Assembly: GCF_004342115.1 (NCBI RefSeq)
Contig: NZ_SMAC01000012.1
Span: 16,321 to 80,320 of the forward strand
DNA: 64,000 bases
Direction of reading: 5' to 3'
DNA from: Mannheimia haemolytica
Lineage (GTDB): Bacteria > Pseudomonadota > Gammaproteobacteria > Enterobacterales > Pasteurellaceae
Part shown: one piece after another, positions 47,873 to 57,137 of the stretch
How the letters are laid out: each line of letters begins with the position of its first letter
Numbering within the stretch: the stretch's first letter is position 1
Program-made: the position numbers and the translations under genes
The notes under the pieces: model-generated
The model's input: the letters and a program-made list of their open reading frames with translations, nothing else
The model's database searches: none
What the model was told of the DNA's origin: nothing

Positions 47873-49052
47873 ATTCAGCCTCTTTGTTTTTGCAAAAAAA
47901 TGTTACATTTCGACCGCTTGTTCCAAACAGCGACAAGAACATTAGAAACAGCATCATCAGCCCCGGGAAAGCAAAGGTATCTGCTTTAATATTTAAAATA
48001 GCTAAAATGCCGATGGTGGATAAGGTAAAAATCCAACTGCCTTCAAACCAATTCACCGCCACTTTGCGTACAAAATAGTAAGTGAAGGCAAAACACGCCA
48101 ACATATAACTTACTCCACCATATAATACTTGGCGAATATAGCCGGAATCCGATCCACCATAATAGCCACCAGTTTCGGTGTAATATAAACCATCACCGGA
48201 AATAAACTGATTTAAAGTCGGTAAAAACAGATGGTTTTTCACTAAATTATCGGTTGAAGAGCTGACTTTTCCGGTGCCGGACAATAAATTAATTACCGGT
48301 TCTAAGGCGTGTTCAACATAACGGTTTTCCGGAAAAACAATCGCCAAAAATAGAATTAACGCAGTGAAGGCAATCAGTGGCAATATATATTTCCATTTAA
48401 AATAGAGTGCAATACTTATTACTGACATTAATAAAAAGGTTCTACCGGAAATTAAACCAACACATAATAATAAAAATAAAAACCACTCATTCACCACATC
48501 TGTTTTTTTATTATATGCCAATAAAAAATGTAATAGCATTAAATAAAAAATGCTTAATTGGAAAAAGGCGGAAGAAGTGATGTTATATAAACGGTATTCT
48601 TGTTCCGAACCAAAAAAACGTGGCATCATTGCATTGCTGGATAATAAAAAATCCACCATAAACGGCAAACCTAATAAGGCTGTCACACCACAAATCCATT
48701 GAATAGCAATGCCGATTTTTAAATCACGAACGAATAAAGTTTTACCTTGTTGGTTATGATAAAAAACATTATAAATCGCAATCCCGAACACAAACAAAAT
48801 CAGCATTTTGACATACATTGCCAGCACACCAATTTCTTTTGTACTGTTAATCAATAATGGAATAATGCTAAAGCCGATTAATGCAATAATTGCAATCAGG
48901 CTATCTTTAGGAATAATAATGCCATTCGATTTGCCCTTGATTATTTGGAAAACCAAATAGCCACAAGCAACAAGCCCGACTACAAACGACATTCTTAAAA
49001 AATGGAAAAACCACGGATCGTAAAGATAAAATAAGTTAATGAGTGCTGACAT
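47865..49052 (-). CDS. O-antigen polymerase/ligase-like membrane protein (Wzy-like)
   Basis: The 395-residue protein has about ten to eleven hydrophobic segments and one larger hydrophilic loop (about 255-315, ...GTGKVSSSTDNLVKNHLFLPTLNQF...). This is the layout of Wzy/WaaL-type proteins, which are poorly conserved in sequence. In a locus with a flippase and transferases, a polymerase of glycan repeats is the best guess; a ligase is the alternative. The start has AGGTCTGAA before the ATG. Confidence 0.65.
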   Translation of the reverse strand: MSALINLFYLYDPWFFHFLRMSFVVGLVACGYLVFQIIKGKSNGIIIPKDSLIAIIALIGFSIIPLLINSTKEIGVLAMYVKMLILFVFGIAIYNVFYHNQQGKTLFVRDLKIGIAIQWICGVTALLGLPFMVDFLLSSNAMMPRFFGSEQEYRLYNITSSAFFQLSIFYLMLLHFLLAYNKKTDVVNEWFLFLLLCVGLISGRTFLLMSVISIALYFKWKYILPLIAFTALILFLAIVFPENRYVEHALEPVINLLSGTGKVSSSTDNLVKNHLFLPTLNQFISGDGLYYTETGGYYGGSDSGYIRQVLYGGVSYMLACFAFTYYFVRKVAVNWFEGSWIFTLSTIGILAILNIKADTFAFPGLMMLFLMFLSLFGTSGRNVTFFCKNKEAEYV

Positions 49053-49062
49053 TTCAGACCTA

Positions 49063-49848
49063 TTATGAATTTCGCTGAGTAAAATTACGTTTAATTGCCA
49101 GTAATTTTTTAAGTGGATATTTTACGGCTTTTTTAAATAAATTATTATTTAATGAACCACGTAAATCTTCCAAATTACTAATTAGAACAGGATTTTCTAT
49201 CGCCATTAACGGGCGGACAATTAACACATCAAATTTGAAATTCTTTTCAAATAAAATAAAATCATCGGCAAGCCAGTATGGATTTTTTCCGGCACATTGT
49301 GCTAAAAACTGACAAGCGGTCGATTTTTTAATTAAATATGCAACCGTACCAGCAAAATAATTCAGGTAAGAATAAGCATATTTATATTGGCTATTCGGAA
49401 TATTTTTTTGCAAAAAGCCAAAGGTTGATGGGTAATTAAGTTCTAATTCGCTATCGTTAAAAGTTGGAATTTTCGACTGCCCAACTAAAATAATATCGAC
49501 TTTTAAATTTTGTGCTAATAAAGCATCAAGATGTTTTTGGAAATCATCGGCAAATAAGGCATCATCTTCACAGACTAGGCAGTAATCATCTTCCGCAATA
49601 GTTCTATCTTCGGCAATTTTTTGGTAAACGGCTAAATGGCTTAAAGTACAACCTACTTCGCCCTTAGTGGTTTTACGCCCATATCGCTGTTCAAACAGAG
49701 CCAAATCAAAATGGTTATTTAATGCCTCCCAATCACTACTCATTGTATTAATGGCACTGAACACCTCAAAATCTTCCGTATTAGGCTGGCTAAAAAATAG
49801 CTCTCGTCTTTTTACATCTTTTTCTAATGAAATTAAATATTTCTTCAT
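49063..49848 (-). CDS. Glycosyltransferase family 25 (LOS biosynthesis)
   Basis: The product of 261 residues starts [19 protein letters not shown], has the GT25 landmarks [13 protein letters not shown] and the acidic [12 protein letters not shown] (about 86-97). This family includes LgtB, LgtE and Lex2B, which add galactose or glucose to LOS. The open frame begins at 49869, but the ATG at 49848 lies just after the sialyltransferase stop and gives the family N-terminus. It may make the galactose acceptor for the adjacent sialyltransferase; this is inference. Confidence 0.88.
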   Translation of the reverse strand: MKKYLISLEKDVKRRELFFSQPNTEDFEVFSAINTMSSDWEALNNHFDLALFEQRYGRKTTKGEVGCTLSHLAVYQKIAEDRTIAEDDYCLVCEDDALFADDFQKHLDALLAQNLKVDIILVGQSKIPTFNDSELELNYPSTFGFLQKNIPNSQYKYAYSYLNYFAGTVAYLIKKSTACQFLAQCAGKNPYWLADDFILFEKNFKFDVLIVRPLMAIENPVLISNLEDLRGSLNNNLFKKAVKYPLKKLLAIKRNFTQRNS

Positions 49849-49849
49849 T

Positions 49850-50788
49850 TTATTCTCTAATATCAACAATCTGAACGCCTAATTTTTCAAGCAATTCATA
49901 GCTCTCAATATAAGCAGGATTATCTACATTCACTCTTAATGCTACCACTTCAATATGGTTACTTTTATTTAAAATATTGATCACCGCACTACTAAAATAA
50001 GTATAGACTCTACATTTTTTATGGCTAAATTCTTGGAAAATATAATCTTCAAAAATTAGATTAGTATTAATGTATTCTACATTTTCTAATTCATATTTTT
50101 CTCTTGGATGCGGTAAATATAGATCAATGCCAAATTGTTGGATAACTTTTTCCGCCAATGCTATATTTTTTTCATCATCTCGTTCAAAAATAGGCTGTCC
50201 TAATAAAATATGGGTAATATCATCGTTAGATGGTGCTGTACCCACTGATTCAACCTGATTAATGAGATCAATATAAACCGTATTTTCAATAATATTCGGA
50301 AAATTTTTGTAAATTGTATAATGAGTTTTAGAGCGTTGTTTCAGCTTTTCTAGGCTATATTTATTACCTAAAAAAAAGTTAATCAATTTTCGATTTAACC
50401 CAATATTTTCAGCTTGATAGAAAATACTGTTTTGTGCAATATTAGCTGTGCCATCATCAAAGGTATTGAGTTCTTGAAATGAAATGGCACTTAACAGAAA
50501 TTGAATTTCTAACTCATTGATATTTGCTAAAAAGACTTTATTAAACTTCTTACCGCCAAAAGTACGTTTTAAATAAATAATTTCTTTTAATAATTGAATA
50601 CGCTCGCTATGTTGTTGCATCGCAAAAAATTGTTCGCACTTTTGGGCTAATCTAGCTTGGTAAAAATCAAATTTCGCGTTTTTTACCGTAGAAAGCATCA
50701 CCCCATAGAATCGCTCATTAGGGTGCATTTCAATGATTTTTTCAGCAATCAACACTTGCAAGGGCGTGCAACAAATAATTAAATTCAT
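49850..50788 (-). CDS. lsgB: Sialyltransferase, glycosyltransferase family 52 (LsgB/Lst-like)
   Basis: The 312-residue protein begins [18 protein letters not shown], the diagnostic GT52 start shared by Neisseria Lst and Haemophilus LsgB. It has the acidic FDDGTANI motif (near 150) and the His-Pro motif [10 protein letters not shown]. It should transfer Neu5Ac from CMP-Neu5Ac to a galactose-type acceptor of the LOS or related glycan. It overlaps the flippase gene by four bases. The operon supplies its donor through neuDBAC. Confidence 0.88.
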   Translation of the reverse strand: MNLIICCTPLQVLIAEKIIEMHPNERFYGVMLSTVKNAKFDFYQARLAQKCEQFFAMQQHSERIQLLKEIIYLKRTFGGKKFNKVFLANINELEIQFLLSAISFQELNTFDDGTANIAQNSIFYQAENIGLNRKLINFFLGNKYSLEKLKQRSKTHYTIYKNFPNIIENTVYIDLINQVESVGTAPSNDDITHILLGQPIFERDDEKNIALAEKVIQQFGIDLYLPHPREKYELENVEYINTNLIFEDYIFQEFSHKKCRVYTYFSSAVINILNKSNHIEVVALRVNVDNPAYIESYELLEKLGVQIVDIRE

Positions 50789-51990
50789 ACGGTTTTTCCT
50801 ACTTTTGCCGTCATTATATAAAGAATCGGAATAATGCTGATTGCACCAATGATGCTGGCAAAAGGAATATATTCAATTTTAGTAAAAGTTAAAGCAAATA
50901 GTGCAACTAAATAAAAAATAGTAGATAAAATCGAGCAAAGCGAAATTAGCTTATTTTTGCCATAAAAAAACAAATAATTGACTAAAATGAGGTAAGGCAC
51001 AACCAACATTGTCGCAATTAAAAAGAGAATAATGTAGTATTTTGTTCCTACAAATTGGCTACCCAGAATCCATACCACTAATTCTTCCGGAATAAACCAC
51101 ATCACAATAGCAGGTAATGGTACAATAAATAAGGCATACAACGCCCATTTGTGGATATGGCTGACATTAATTTTTTTCTGCTTTAAGGCTTCATAAAAAT
51201 AAGGCAGTGTTGCTTTATTTAAGGCTTGAACCACAATGGCTAGAATCATCGCAATTTGAGCCCCCATTGCATATAAACCTAAATCCTCTTCGCTAAATTT
51301 ATGGTAAATAAATACTCTGTCTAACTGTCCTTTTAAGAAAATACTGGAATGGTGCAAAATCAACGGAATACCAAAGCCGAATAAATACAATAAAGCAGTT
51401 TTATGGCGGGCAAGGCTAAATTTCTTCGTTTTTGCTCTTTTAGCATACAAAAAGTAAGCGATTAGAAAGACTAAGCCATTACTCATCAAAATCGCTAAAA
51501 TCCGCTTTTCCACTAAATCGGTCTTAAAATACTCCATCATTGCAACGGTAATAACTGCCGAAAAAATCGCCGACATTAATTGAATCGTTGTATAAGCAAG
51601 TGCCTGTTTTTGACACTGCCTTACACTAAGCTGTACATTCAAAAACGACTGGAACATCGCCCCAATCGCTACATAAGCAATAATTTCAGACTGGAAATAC
51701 CAGCAACCCAACAGGATAAGCAAAGTTGCACAAAGAGTATATAAATACCCTGTACTCAAGACTAAATTTAGTGAACGCTTACCATAAAAATAGAAATAGC
51801 GAGCAACCGCACCGTCTTGGCTAAGCCCGATAAAAATTACAAATAAAGCGGCAAAGGTTTGGTAGTAGGAAAGCTCCCCATAACCTGCCACGCCGAGTTT
51901 GCGTGAAAAGTAGGGTAAGAGCAAGAAAGGAATTGACTTTGACGCCAATTCCCCAATTAAATAAATCACACTGTCTTTAACTGCTTTCAT
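50785..51990 (-). CDS. Polysaccharide flippase (Wzx/LsgA-like)
   Basis: The 401-residue inner-membrane protein has about 12 hydrophobic segments and the polysaccharide-export start [26 protein letters not shown]. It probably moves undecaprenyl-linked glycan across the inner membrane for the polymerase-like protein of the same operon. It resembles LsgA of H. influenzae in place and type. It starts 9 bases after neuC. Confidence 0.87.
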   Translation of the reverse strand: MKAVKDSVIYLIGELASKSIPFLLLPYFSRKLGVAGYGELSYYQTFAALFVIFIGLSQDGAVARYFYFYGKRSLNLVLSTGYLYTLCATLLILLGCWYFQSEIIAYVAIGAMFQSFLNVQLSVRQCQKQALAYTTIQLMSAIFSAVITVAMMEYFKTDLVEKRILAILMSNGLVFLIAYFLYAKRAKTKKFSLARHKTALLYLFGFGIPLILHHSSIFLKGQLDRVFIYHKFSEEDLGLYAMGAQIAMILAIVVQALNKATLPYFYEALKQKKINVSHIHKWALYALFIVPLPAIVMWFIPEELVVWILGSQFVGTKYYIILFLIATMLVVPYLILVNYLFFYGKNKLISLCSILSTIFYLVALFALTFTKIEYIPFASIIGAISIIPILYIMTAKVGKTV

Positions 51991-51999
51991 AGTTGCAAA

Positions 52000-53184
52000 T
52001 TATTCTGATTTTTTGACCGCTTGCGAGAAAGCAACATCATAAAATCCTTTCGGTTGAGTATGGTGGCTGTCTGCTAAGAATATTTTGATTGCATTGTAAG
52101 CCTTTTCCATCGCGTTGTCTTGAAAATATGGATTTTTCATACTCGGTAAACGGTGTTGGAAATCGGCTGAAATCAATTTTTCGATACCATCTATGATAGC
52201 CTGTTCATTACTCTCTACATCAATTACGCTCTCACCCCGTACTCGCCCTTGCTGGCGATTACCGATATTTAGCGTACCAACACCACAACTCGGTGCTTCA
52301 ATCAAGCCTGATGAGCTATTACCAATCAACCCATTCGAATATTTAATCAACGCTAAATACTCTTCCGGTTTGACTGAGGTGAAAAACTTAAATTGATTTT
52401 CATCGGTGTAAGCCTTAAAACGTGCATAAATTTGCTCTGAATTGGTGTCTGAATTTGAGCCGATAAAGACGAATTGGTATTTGTCTTTAAACTGCTCAAA
52501 AGCATTGAGTAACGCCTCAATTTGCTCCAACACGGAAACATCGGTTAAGGTTTCCGGGTGGAAGACCACTAAAAAATAAGGCGATGCCGGAATCCCTAAT
52601 CTCTCGACTAATTCTGCTTGGGTCGGCAACACTAAATCCAAACTATTCTCCGCCCCTAGAGAACCAGTATTCACCACATTTTCGGGCAGCTCGCCCATTT
52701 GAATCACACGCTGTCTATATTCTTCAGTTGAAGTTAAATGCAATTTCGACATTTTGGTAATACAATGGCGAATAAATTCATCGTAATTACCTAATGTTTG
52801 CTCACCACCGTGCAGATGAATCAGCGGAATATTATGCATCGCCGCAGCCGTTGCCACCGCCAACATCTCGTAACGATCGCCTAGCACAATCACCGCATCA
52901 TAACGATGTTGCTGGAAATGTTCGCCAAATCGATCTAAACACTCTGCCATTGAATGAATAATGGTCTGATTATTTTCACTGTTTAAGGTAAGCGGAATAC
53001 GAGCTGCAATCTCAAAGCCATCTTGCCCAATGACCGTCACCGTATTGCCATATTGCGGATCCAAATGCATCGCAGTAACAACCAGAGAGAAATTCACAGT
53101 CGGATCTTGTGCTAATTTTTGTAATAAACGCTTTACAATCCCGTATTCGGCACGAGATCCGGTAATATAGGCAATATTTTTCAT
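52000..53184 (-). CDS. neuC: UDP-N-acetylglucosamine 2-epimerase (hydrolysing)
   Basis: The 394-residue cytosolic enzyme turns UDP-GlcNAc into ManNAc and UDP, the first step of sialic acid synthesis. It has the GT-B-like start YITGSRAEYGIVKRLLQKL, LHGGEQTLGNYDE and the UDP-site GNSSSGLIEAPSCGVGTLNIG. The hydrolysing NeuC type, rather than the WecB type, is indicated by these motifs and by context with neuB and neuA. Its ATG directly abuts the neuA stop (TAAATG). Confidence 0.94.
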   Translation of the reverse strand: MKNIAYITGSRAEYGIVKRLLQKLAQDPTVNFSLVVTAMHLDPQYGNTVTVIGQDGFEIAARIPLTLNSENNQTIIHSMAECLDRFGEHFQQHRYDAVIVLGDRYEMLAVATAAAMHNIPLIHLHGGEQTLGNYDEFIRHCITKMSKLHLTSTEEYRQRVIQMGELPENVVNTGSLGAENSLDLVLPTQAELVERLGIPASPYFLVVFHPETLTDVSVLEQIEALLNAFEQFKDKYQFVFIGSNSDTNSEQIYARFKAYTDENQFKFFTSVKPEEYLALIKYSNGLIGNSSSGLIEAPSCGVGTLNIGNRQQGRVRGESVIDVESNEQAIIDGIEKLISADFQHRLPSMKNPYFQDNAMEKAYNAIKIFLADSHHTQPKGFYDVAFSQAVKKSE

Positions 53185-54444
53185 TTAGTTGAGCTCTTTT
53201 TCCAAAATAGCGGTTAATTTTTCATAACCTTTTGCATTTAAATGTAATCCGTCATCGCTATAGCTTAAATCCAATTTGCCATATTTATCGCTAAATGCCT
53301 GATCTAAGCTAATCCATTTCACCGCTAAATTATCTTTAAGATATTGATTTAACAAGCGAATATCGTTGTTATTACGATCGACTCTAAATGCAGTTAGGGT
53401 AATTTCCAAGAAATAGAGATTAATATCTCCACGAATTGCTGTTAATTGTGCAATTAAATGATTAATATCTGCTAGAATTTTTTCATCACTCCAGCCAGCA
53501 TATACAATATCATTAGTACCGAACATTAAAATAATGTCTTTAGGTAAAGCAGAAATTAAACCTTCATCCAAAATCAGATCACTGTATTGTTTTGTTGAAA
53601 TACCTGCAATTCCTAAATTATTAACTGCCTTACCGTTTAAATGTTCAATATCCCAATATTCAATGATCGAATGCCCGATTAAGGCTATCTCTTTCACTTC
53701 TTTAAAGTTCTCTTTTTTCATTAAAATCGAACGTTTAATGGTTTCAAGTAAGATTTTTTCTTTATTGCGTTGTTGCAGAATAAAGTAGAAGTACTCGAAA
53801 TCTTGGCGATCATCAATATCAATAGAAACGTCTTTATCCATAAAATAGGCTAGACATTTCGCACCATAGAAGTGTCTTTGTTTAAGATAGGCTTCTGGCT
53901 TAGCTGTAAAAATAGCTCCATTCGGTGAATATTCAGGATTATGCAATTGGCGTGCATAGTTAGAATAATCCAACTGAAAATGCTTTAGGCTCTCGTCTTC
54001 CTCAATCATACGAGTCAATGTCGTAGGTTTATGGGCATCAGAAACAGATACTAAGAAATCAAATTGTTCGAAATTTTTCTCAAATTTTTCACACGATTCC
54101 TTAATATGCTCTCCTGATCTCAACGGCGAAGTTGGTTGAAGTAGCATAAAATAGTCAAACTCTACTGATCTATATTGATTTAACACATCTTCAATCACGA
54201 CAAAAGTACTCGCCTTATCACTGGCTAAATGCTCGGCACGTTTAATAAATTCAATTGGATAATGTGAGAGCAAATCAATGTATTCTTGGGAATCAGTACT
54301 AACGATAATTTTCTCAAATTGCCCCGACTCAATCGCAGCTTCAATAGAATAGGCCATTAACGGCTTACCGTTGGCTAATAATACATTTTTATTCGGCAAG
54401 CCTTTTGAACCGGCTCGGGCTGTAATAATTGCAATTTTTTTCAT
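53185..54444 (-). CDS. neuA: CMP-sialic acid synthetase with C-terminal SGNH hydrolase domain
   Basis: The 419-residue protein is a fusion. Residues 1-225 are the CMP-Neu5Ac synthetase (ITARAGSKGLPNKNVLLANGKPL, LLQPTSPLR, DIDDRQDFEYF). Residues about 245-419 form an SGNH/GDSL hydrolase: block I reads IALIGHSIIEYW (Ser in GHS instead of GDS), block III FGTNDI, block V DGLHLNAKGY with Asp and His. NeuA of E. coli K1 has the same size and a C-terminal sialate O-acetylesterase, so this fusion is known. It activates Neu5Ac with CTP and may remove O-acetyl groups. Confidence 0.93.
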   Translation of the reverse strand: MKKIAIITARAGSKGLPNKNVLLANGKPLMAYSIEAAIESGQFEKIIVSTDSQEYIDLLSHYPIEFIKRAEHLASDKASTFVVIEDVLNQYRSVEFDYFMLLQPTSPLRSGEHIKESCEKFEKNFEQFDFLVSVSDAHKPTTLTRMIEEDESLKHFQLDYSNYARQLHNPEYSPNGAIFTAKPEAYLKQRHFYGAKCLAYFMDKDVSIDIDDRQDFEYFYFILQQRNKEKILLETIKRSILMKKENFKEVKEIALIGHSIIEYWDIEHLNGKAVNNLGIAGISTKQYSDLILDEGLISALPKDIILMFGTNDIVYAGWSDEKILADINHLIAQLTAIRGDINLYFLEITLTAFRVDRNNNDIRLLNQYLKDNLAVKWISLDQAFSDKYGKLDLSYSDDGLHLNAKGYEKLTAILEKELN

Positions 54445-54503
54445 AAATTTGACCGCTTGTTAAACACAAAATGATGGAGCTTTCATCCCATCACTATATT
54501 ATA

Positions 54504-55541
54504 TTACATCTGATTTTCAAAACGAGAATCTTGAATTAATTGATCTTCTTCAAAATCCTGTTGTGCTTCTTTACCTAGCACATCATACCAAAACATCGGG
54601 CTAATGCCATTACCGGGGCGTTTAGTCGTAATATTTTCGGTTGTAAAAATTTCGCCTTTTTTAATTGGACGTGCCGCAATAATTGATTTTCTTGCCACAA
54701 TTTTATTTTTTGCTTCCGAATTAGTGACTAATTTCTCGGAAGAACCCAGCGATTTTTCCACCGCACGAATGCCTTCACACAGTAATTTCAGCTCTTCAGG
54801 TGTAACCGAAGCTTTATGATCCGGACCTTCAAAGTTTTTATCTAAGGTAAAATGTTTTTCAATGAAGGTAATGCCGTAAGGTACTGCCGCCAACCCTGCA
54901 AAATAACCGGCAGAGTGGTCAGAAAAACCTAAACTATAGTCGCCAAACTCCTGTTTTAGCTGATGGAACGCATTTAAATTCACATCTTCATAAGGTGTCG
55001 GGTACTCGGTATTACAATGTAAAATCGTAATATCTTTTTTCGCTACACCGTTATCTTCCAATACTTTTAATGAGGCTTTTGTTTCTTCAATGGTTGCCAT
55101 ACCGGTAGAAATAACGATCGTCTTGCCTTCAATCGGAAGTCGTGCAATTTTTTCTAAATACGGCAAATTGGTTAATTCACCAGACGGAATTTTCCACACT
55201 TTTTGTTGTTGGCTTGCCAAGAAATCAATCGACTCGAAATCGAATGGCGTAGAGAATACCTCTAACCCCAATGAACGAGCGTAAGCCTCTAATTTCACAA
55301 ACTCCTCATAAGGTAACTCTAATTTGCGGGTCATTTCTAATTGGGAATCAGCGGTGCCGGTCGTTACTTTTTGATACTCGGCTTTAGGGGCATATTTAGA
55401 GATCAACTTATCCGCTTTAAAGGTTTGGAATTTCACCGCATCGACACCACACTCTTTCGCTACATCAACCATTTTCTTTGCTAACGCAGGATCGCCGTTA
55501 TGGTTACAACCGATTTCTGCCACAATAAATACATTTACCAT
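54504..55541 (-). CDS. neuB: N-acetylneuraminate synthase
   Basis: The 345-residue enzyme joins ManNAc and phosphoenolpyruvate to Neu5Ac. The TIM barrel starts VAEIGCNHNGDPALAKKMVD and has VKFQTFK, TEYPTP and GFSDHSAG. A C-terminal SAF (antifreeze-like) domain (about 280-345) begins at ARKSIIAARPIKKGEIF. Its start overlaps the neuD stop (TAATG). A 59-base gap with an uptake core follows before neuA. Confidence 0.96.
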   Translation of the reverse strand: MVNVFIVAEIGCNHNGDPALAKKMVDVAKECGVDAVKFQTFKADKLISKYAPKAEYQKVTTGTADSQLEMTRKLELPYEEFVKLEAYARSLGLEVFSTPFDFESIDFLASQQQKVWKIPSGELTNLPYLEKIARLPIEGKTIVISTGMATIEETKASLKVLEDNGVAKKDITILHCNTEYPTPYEDVNLNAFHQLKQEFGDYSLGFSDHSAGYFAGLAAVPYGITFIEKHFTLDKNFEGPDHKASVTPEELKLLCEGIRAVEKSLGSSEKLVTNSEAKNKIVARKSIIAARPIKKGEIFTTENITTKRPGNGISPMFWYDVLGKEAQQDFEEDQLIQDSRFENQM

Positions 55542-56185
55542 TATTTTATATCCTTAATATATTTTGCTGGAACGCCTGCTACAACTGTGCGAGGCTCCAC
55601 ATTTCTAATTACCACTGCACCGGAGCCAACCAATGCACTTTCACCCACTCTTAGCTGTCCGTTCACAACAGAGGAACTACCAATAAAAGCATGATCTTCG
55701 ACAATTACATCGCCATTTAGTGTCGTATTGGTTGAAATATTGCAATGACTGCCGATAAAACAACCATGCTCAACCAGCGATTTAGTGTTAATGATCACAT
55801 TATCGCCTACGGTTACGCCACTGTTTACAATTGCCATTTTTCCAACAAACACTCCAATGCCTAGAGTGGAATTTTTGGACACCAATGCGGTTTTATCTAC
55901 CACATTAATTATTCTACACTTATATTTTTGTAGCTTAGAGAATTTTTCTAAACGGTAACTATTATTTCCAATACAAATAAAATAGTGATAATTATCTCGT
56001 TTAGAAAAACAATCAATTGTTGAAGCTAGAATAGGATAACCTAAGTGCACACTACCTTCAGGCTTAAAGTTATCGATAAATCCACAAAATTCATATTGTT
56101 CGTGATCAAGTGAATCTAACACTGATTTGGCATAGCCACCGGCACCGATCAAAATCAATTTTTCTCTTTTAGACTTTTGTTGCAT
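55541..56185 (-). CDS. neuD: Sialic acid O-acetyltransferase / NeuD-family acetyltransferase
   Basis: The product of 214 residues has an N-terminal nucleotide/PglD-like domain (LILIGAGGYAKSVLDSL) and a C-terminal left-handed beta-helix of hexapeptide repeats (about 95-200: IGVFVGKMAIVNSG, VIINTKSLVEHGC, VVAGVPAKYI). NeuD proteins of group B streptococci O-acetylate sialic acid and support its synthesis. It is first in the operon. The frame opens at a GTG (56194), but GGGTGA fits the ATG at 56185. Confidence 0.88.
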   Translation of the reverse strand: MQQKSKREKLILIGAGGYAKSVLDSLDHEQYEFCGFIDNFKPEGSVHLGYPILASTIDCFSKRDNYHYFICIGNNSYRLEKFSKLQKYKCRIINVVDKTALVSKNSTLGIGVFVGKMAIVNSGVTVGDNVIINTKSLVEHGCFIGSHCNISTNTTLNGDVIVEDHAFIGSSSVVNGQLRVGESALVGSGAVVIRNVEPRTVVAGVPAKYIKDIK

Positions 56186-56317
56186 TGCTATCACCCATGA
56201 TGAATTTCAATTCATATGGAGTATTCTAATACTTTTCAAGATAGAAAAATAGACAAGTCTTATATAATTTAGGAAAATGAACATATCTTTACTTATTTTT
56301 ACTACGATATTCTTTCT

Positions 56318-57061
56318 ATGTTCGAGTTCATTAAACTGATCACCGCAATGATCCTCCCGCCATTTAATATTATTTTGCTGTGGTTGTTAGCATTAATCCT
56401 CTTTTCTTTAGGCTATAAATACGCTGCTTACTTCTTTGCCTTGTTAGGTATTCTGATTTTATATATCTTCAGCATTCCCTATACTTCACAGAAATTAGGG
56501 GATTCATTAGTCGAAGCAGAGCCATTTACCATAGAGAAATATAAAAATGCTCAAGCGATTGTGGTGCTAGGTGGCGGGCTACGAGACAGCCAAGAGTTAT
56601 TCGGCAAACTGGCAATTACCGGTATTCCGCTGGAAAGAATGCGTTATGCCGCTTATCTGCATAAAGAAACCGGCTTACCGATTTTAGCGACCGGAAGCAG
56701 CCCAAATGGGACTTCTGAGGCAAAGGTTATGGCAGATGAATTTAAAATGTTCTTCAATATTGAGACCAAATGGCTGGAAAATAAGGCGAAAACCACCAAA
56801 GAAAATGCGATTTTCAGCCGTGAGATTTTAGAAAAAGAGAATATTCATAAAATCATTCTTGTTACCAACCAATGGCATATGAAACGGGCTGAAATGCTGT
56901 TTAGCCAACAAGGATTTGAGGTGATGTCTGCCAGCGTCGGTTCTGGCGATACGCCCGATCATTACAAACTCAACTTTATGCACTTTATTCCGCAAGCCGG
57001 TGCAATGAATAGCAATATGCTGGCATTAAAAGAGTGGATTGGTTATTGGAAAGAGAAATAA
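56318..57061 (+). CDS. ElyC/YdcF-family DUF218 membrane protein
   Basis: The 247-residue protein has two N-terminal hydrophobic segments (about 5-55) and a DUF218 domain (about 75-230) with AIVVLGGGLRD, ILATGSSP, EAKVMADEF, TTKENAIFSREIL and ILVTNQWHMKRAEMLF. The layout matches E. coli ElyC, an inner-membrane envelope-integrity protein tied to the undecaprenyl-phosphate/cell-wall pathway. It is divergent from neuD across a 123-base region. It is the third DUF218 gene in the window; unlike the pair at 24.6-27.9 kb it has the standard anchored form. Confidence 0.85.
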   Translation: MFEFIKLITAMILPPFNIILLWLLALILFSLGYKYAAYFFALLGILILYIFSIPYTSQKLGDSLVEAEPFTIEKYKNAQAIVVLGGGLRDSQELFGKLAITGIPLERMRYAAYLHKETGLPILATGSSPNGTSEAKVMADEFKMFFNIETKWLENKAKTTKENAIFSREILEKENIHKIILVTNQWHMKRAEMLFSQQGFEVMSASVGSGDTPDHYKLNFMHFIPQAGAMNSNMLALKEWIGYWKEK

Positions 57062-57079
57062 CCGAAGATAAATAGCAGC

Positions 57080-57107
57080 AAGGCAGGTTTTCACCTGCCT
57101 TCTTTTT
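57080..57107 (+). terminator. Terminator of the ElyC-like gene
   Basis: The stem AAGGCAGGT / ACCTGCCTT is followed by CTTTTTG, 19 bases after the stop. priA converges from the other side. Confidence 0.85.
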
Positions 57108-57137
57108 GCAAAAAATCAGTCAAAAACAACCGCTTGT

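Noticed and set aside
49063..56185. Phase-variable simple repeats in the glycan genes
   Set aside because: Haemophilus LOS genes often carry tetranucleotide tracts. I looked for such tracts in this operon and found none of note.
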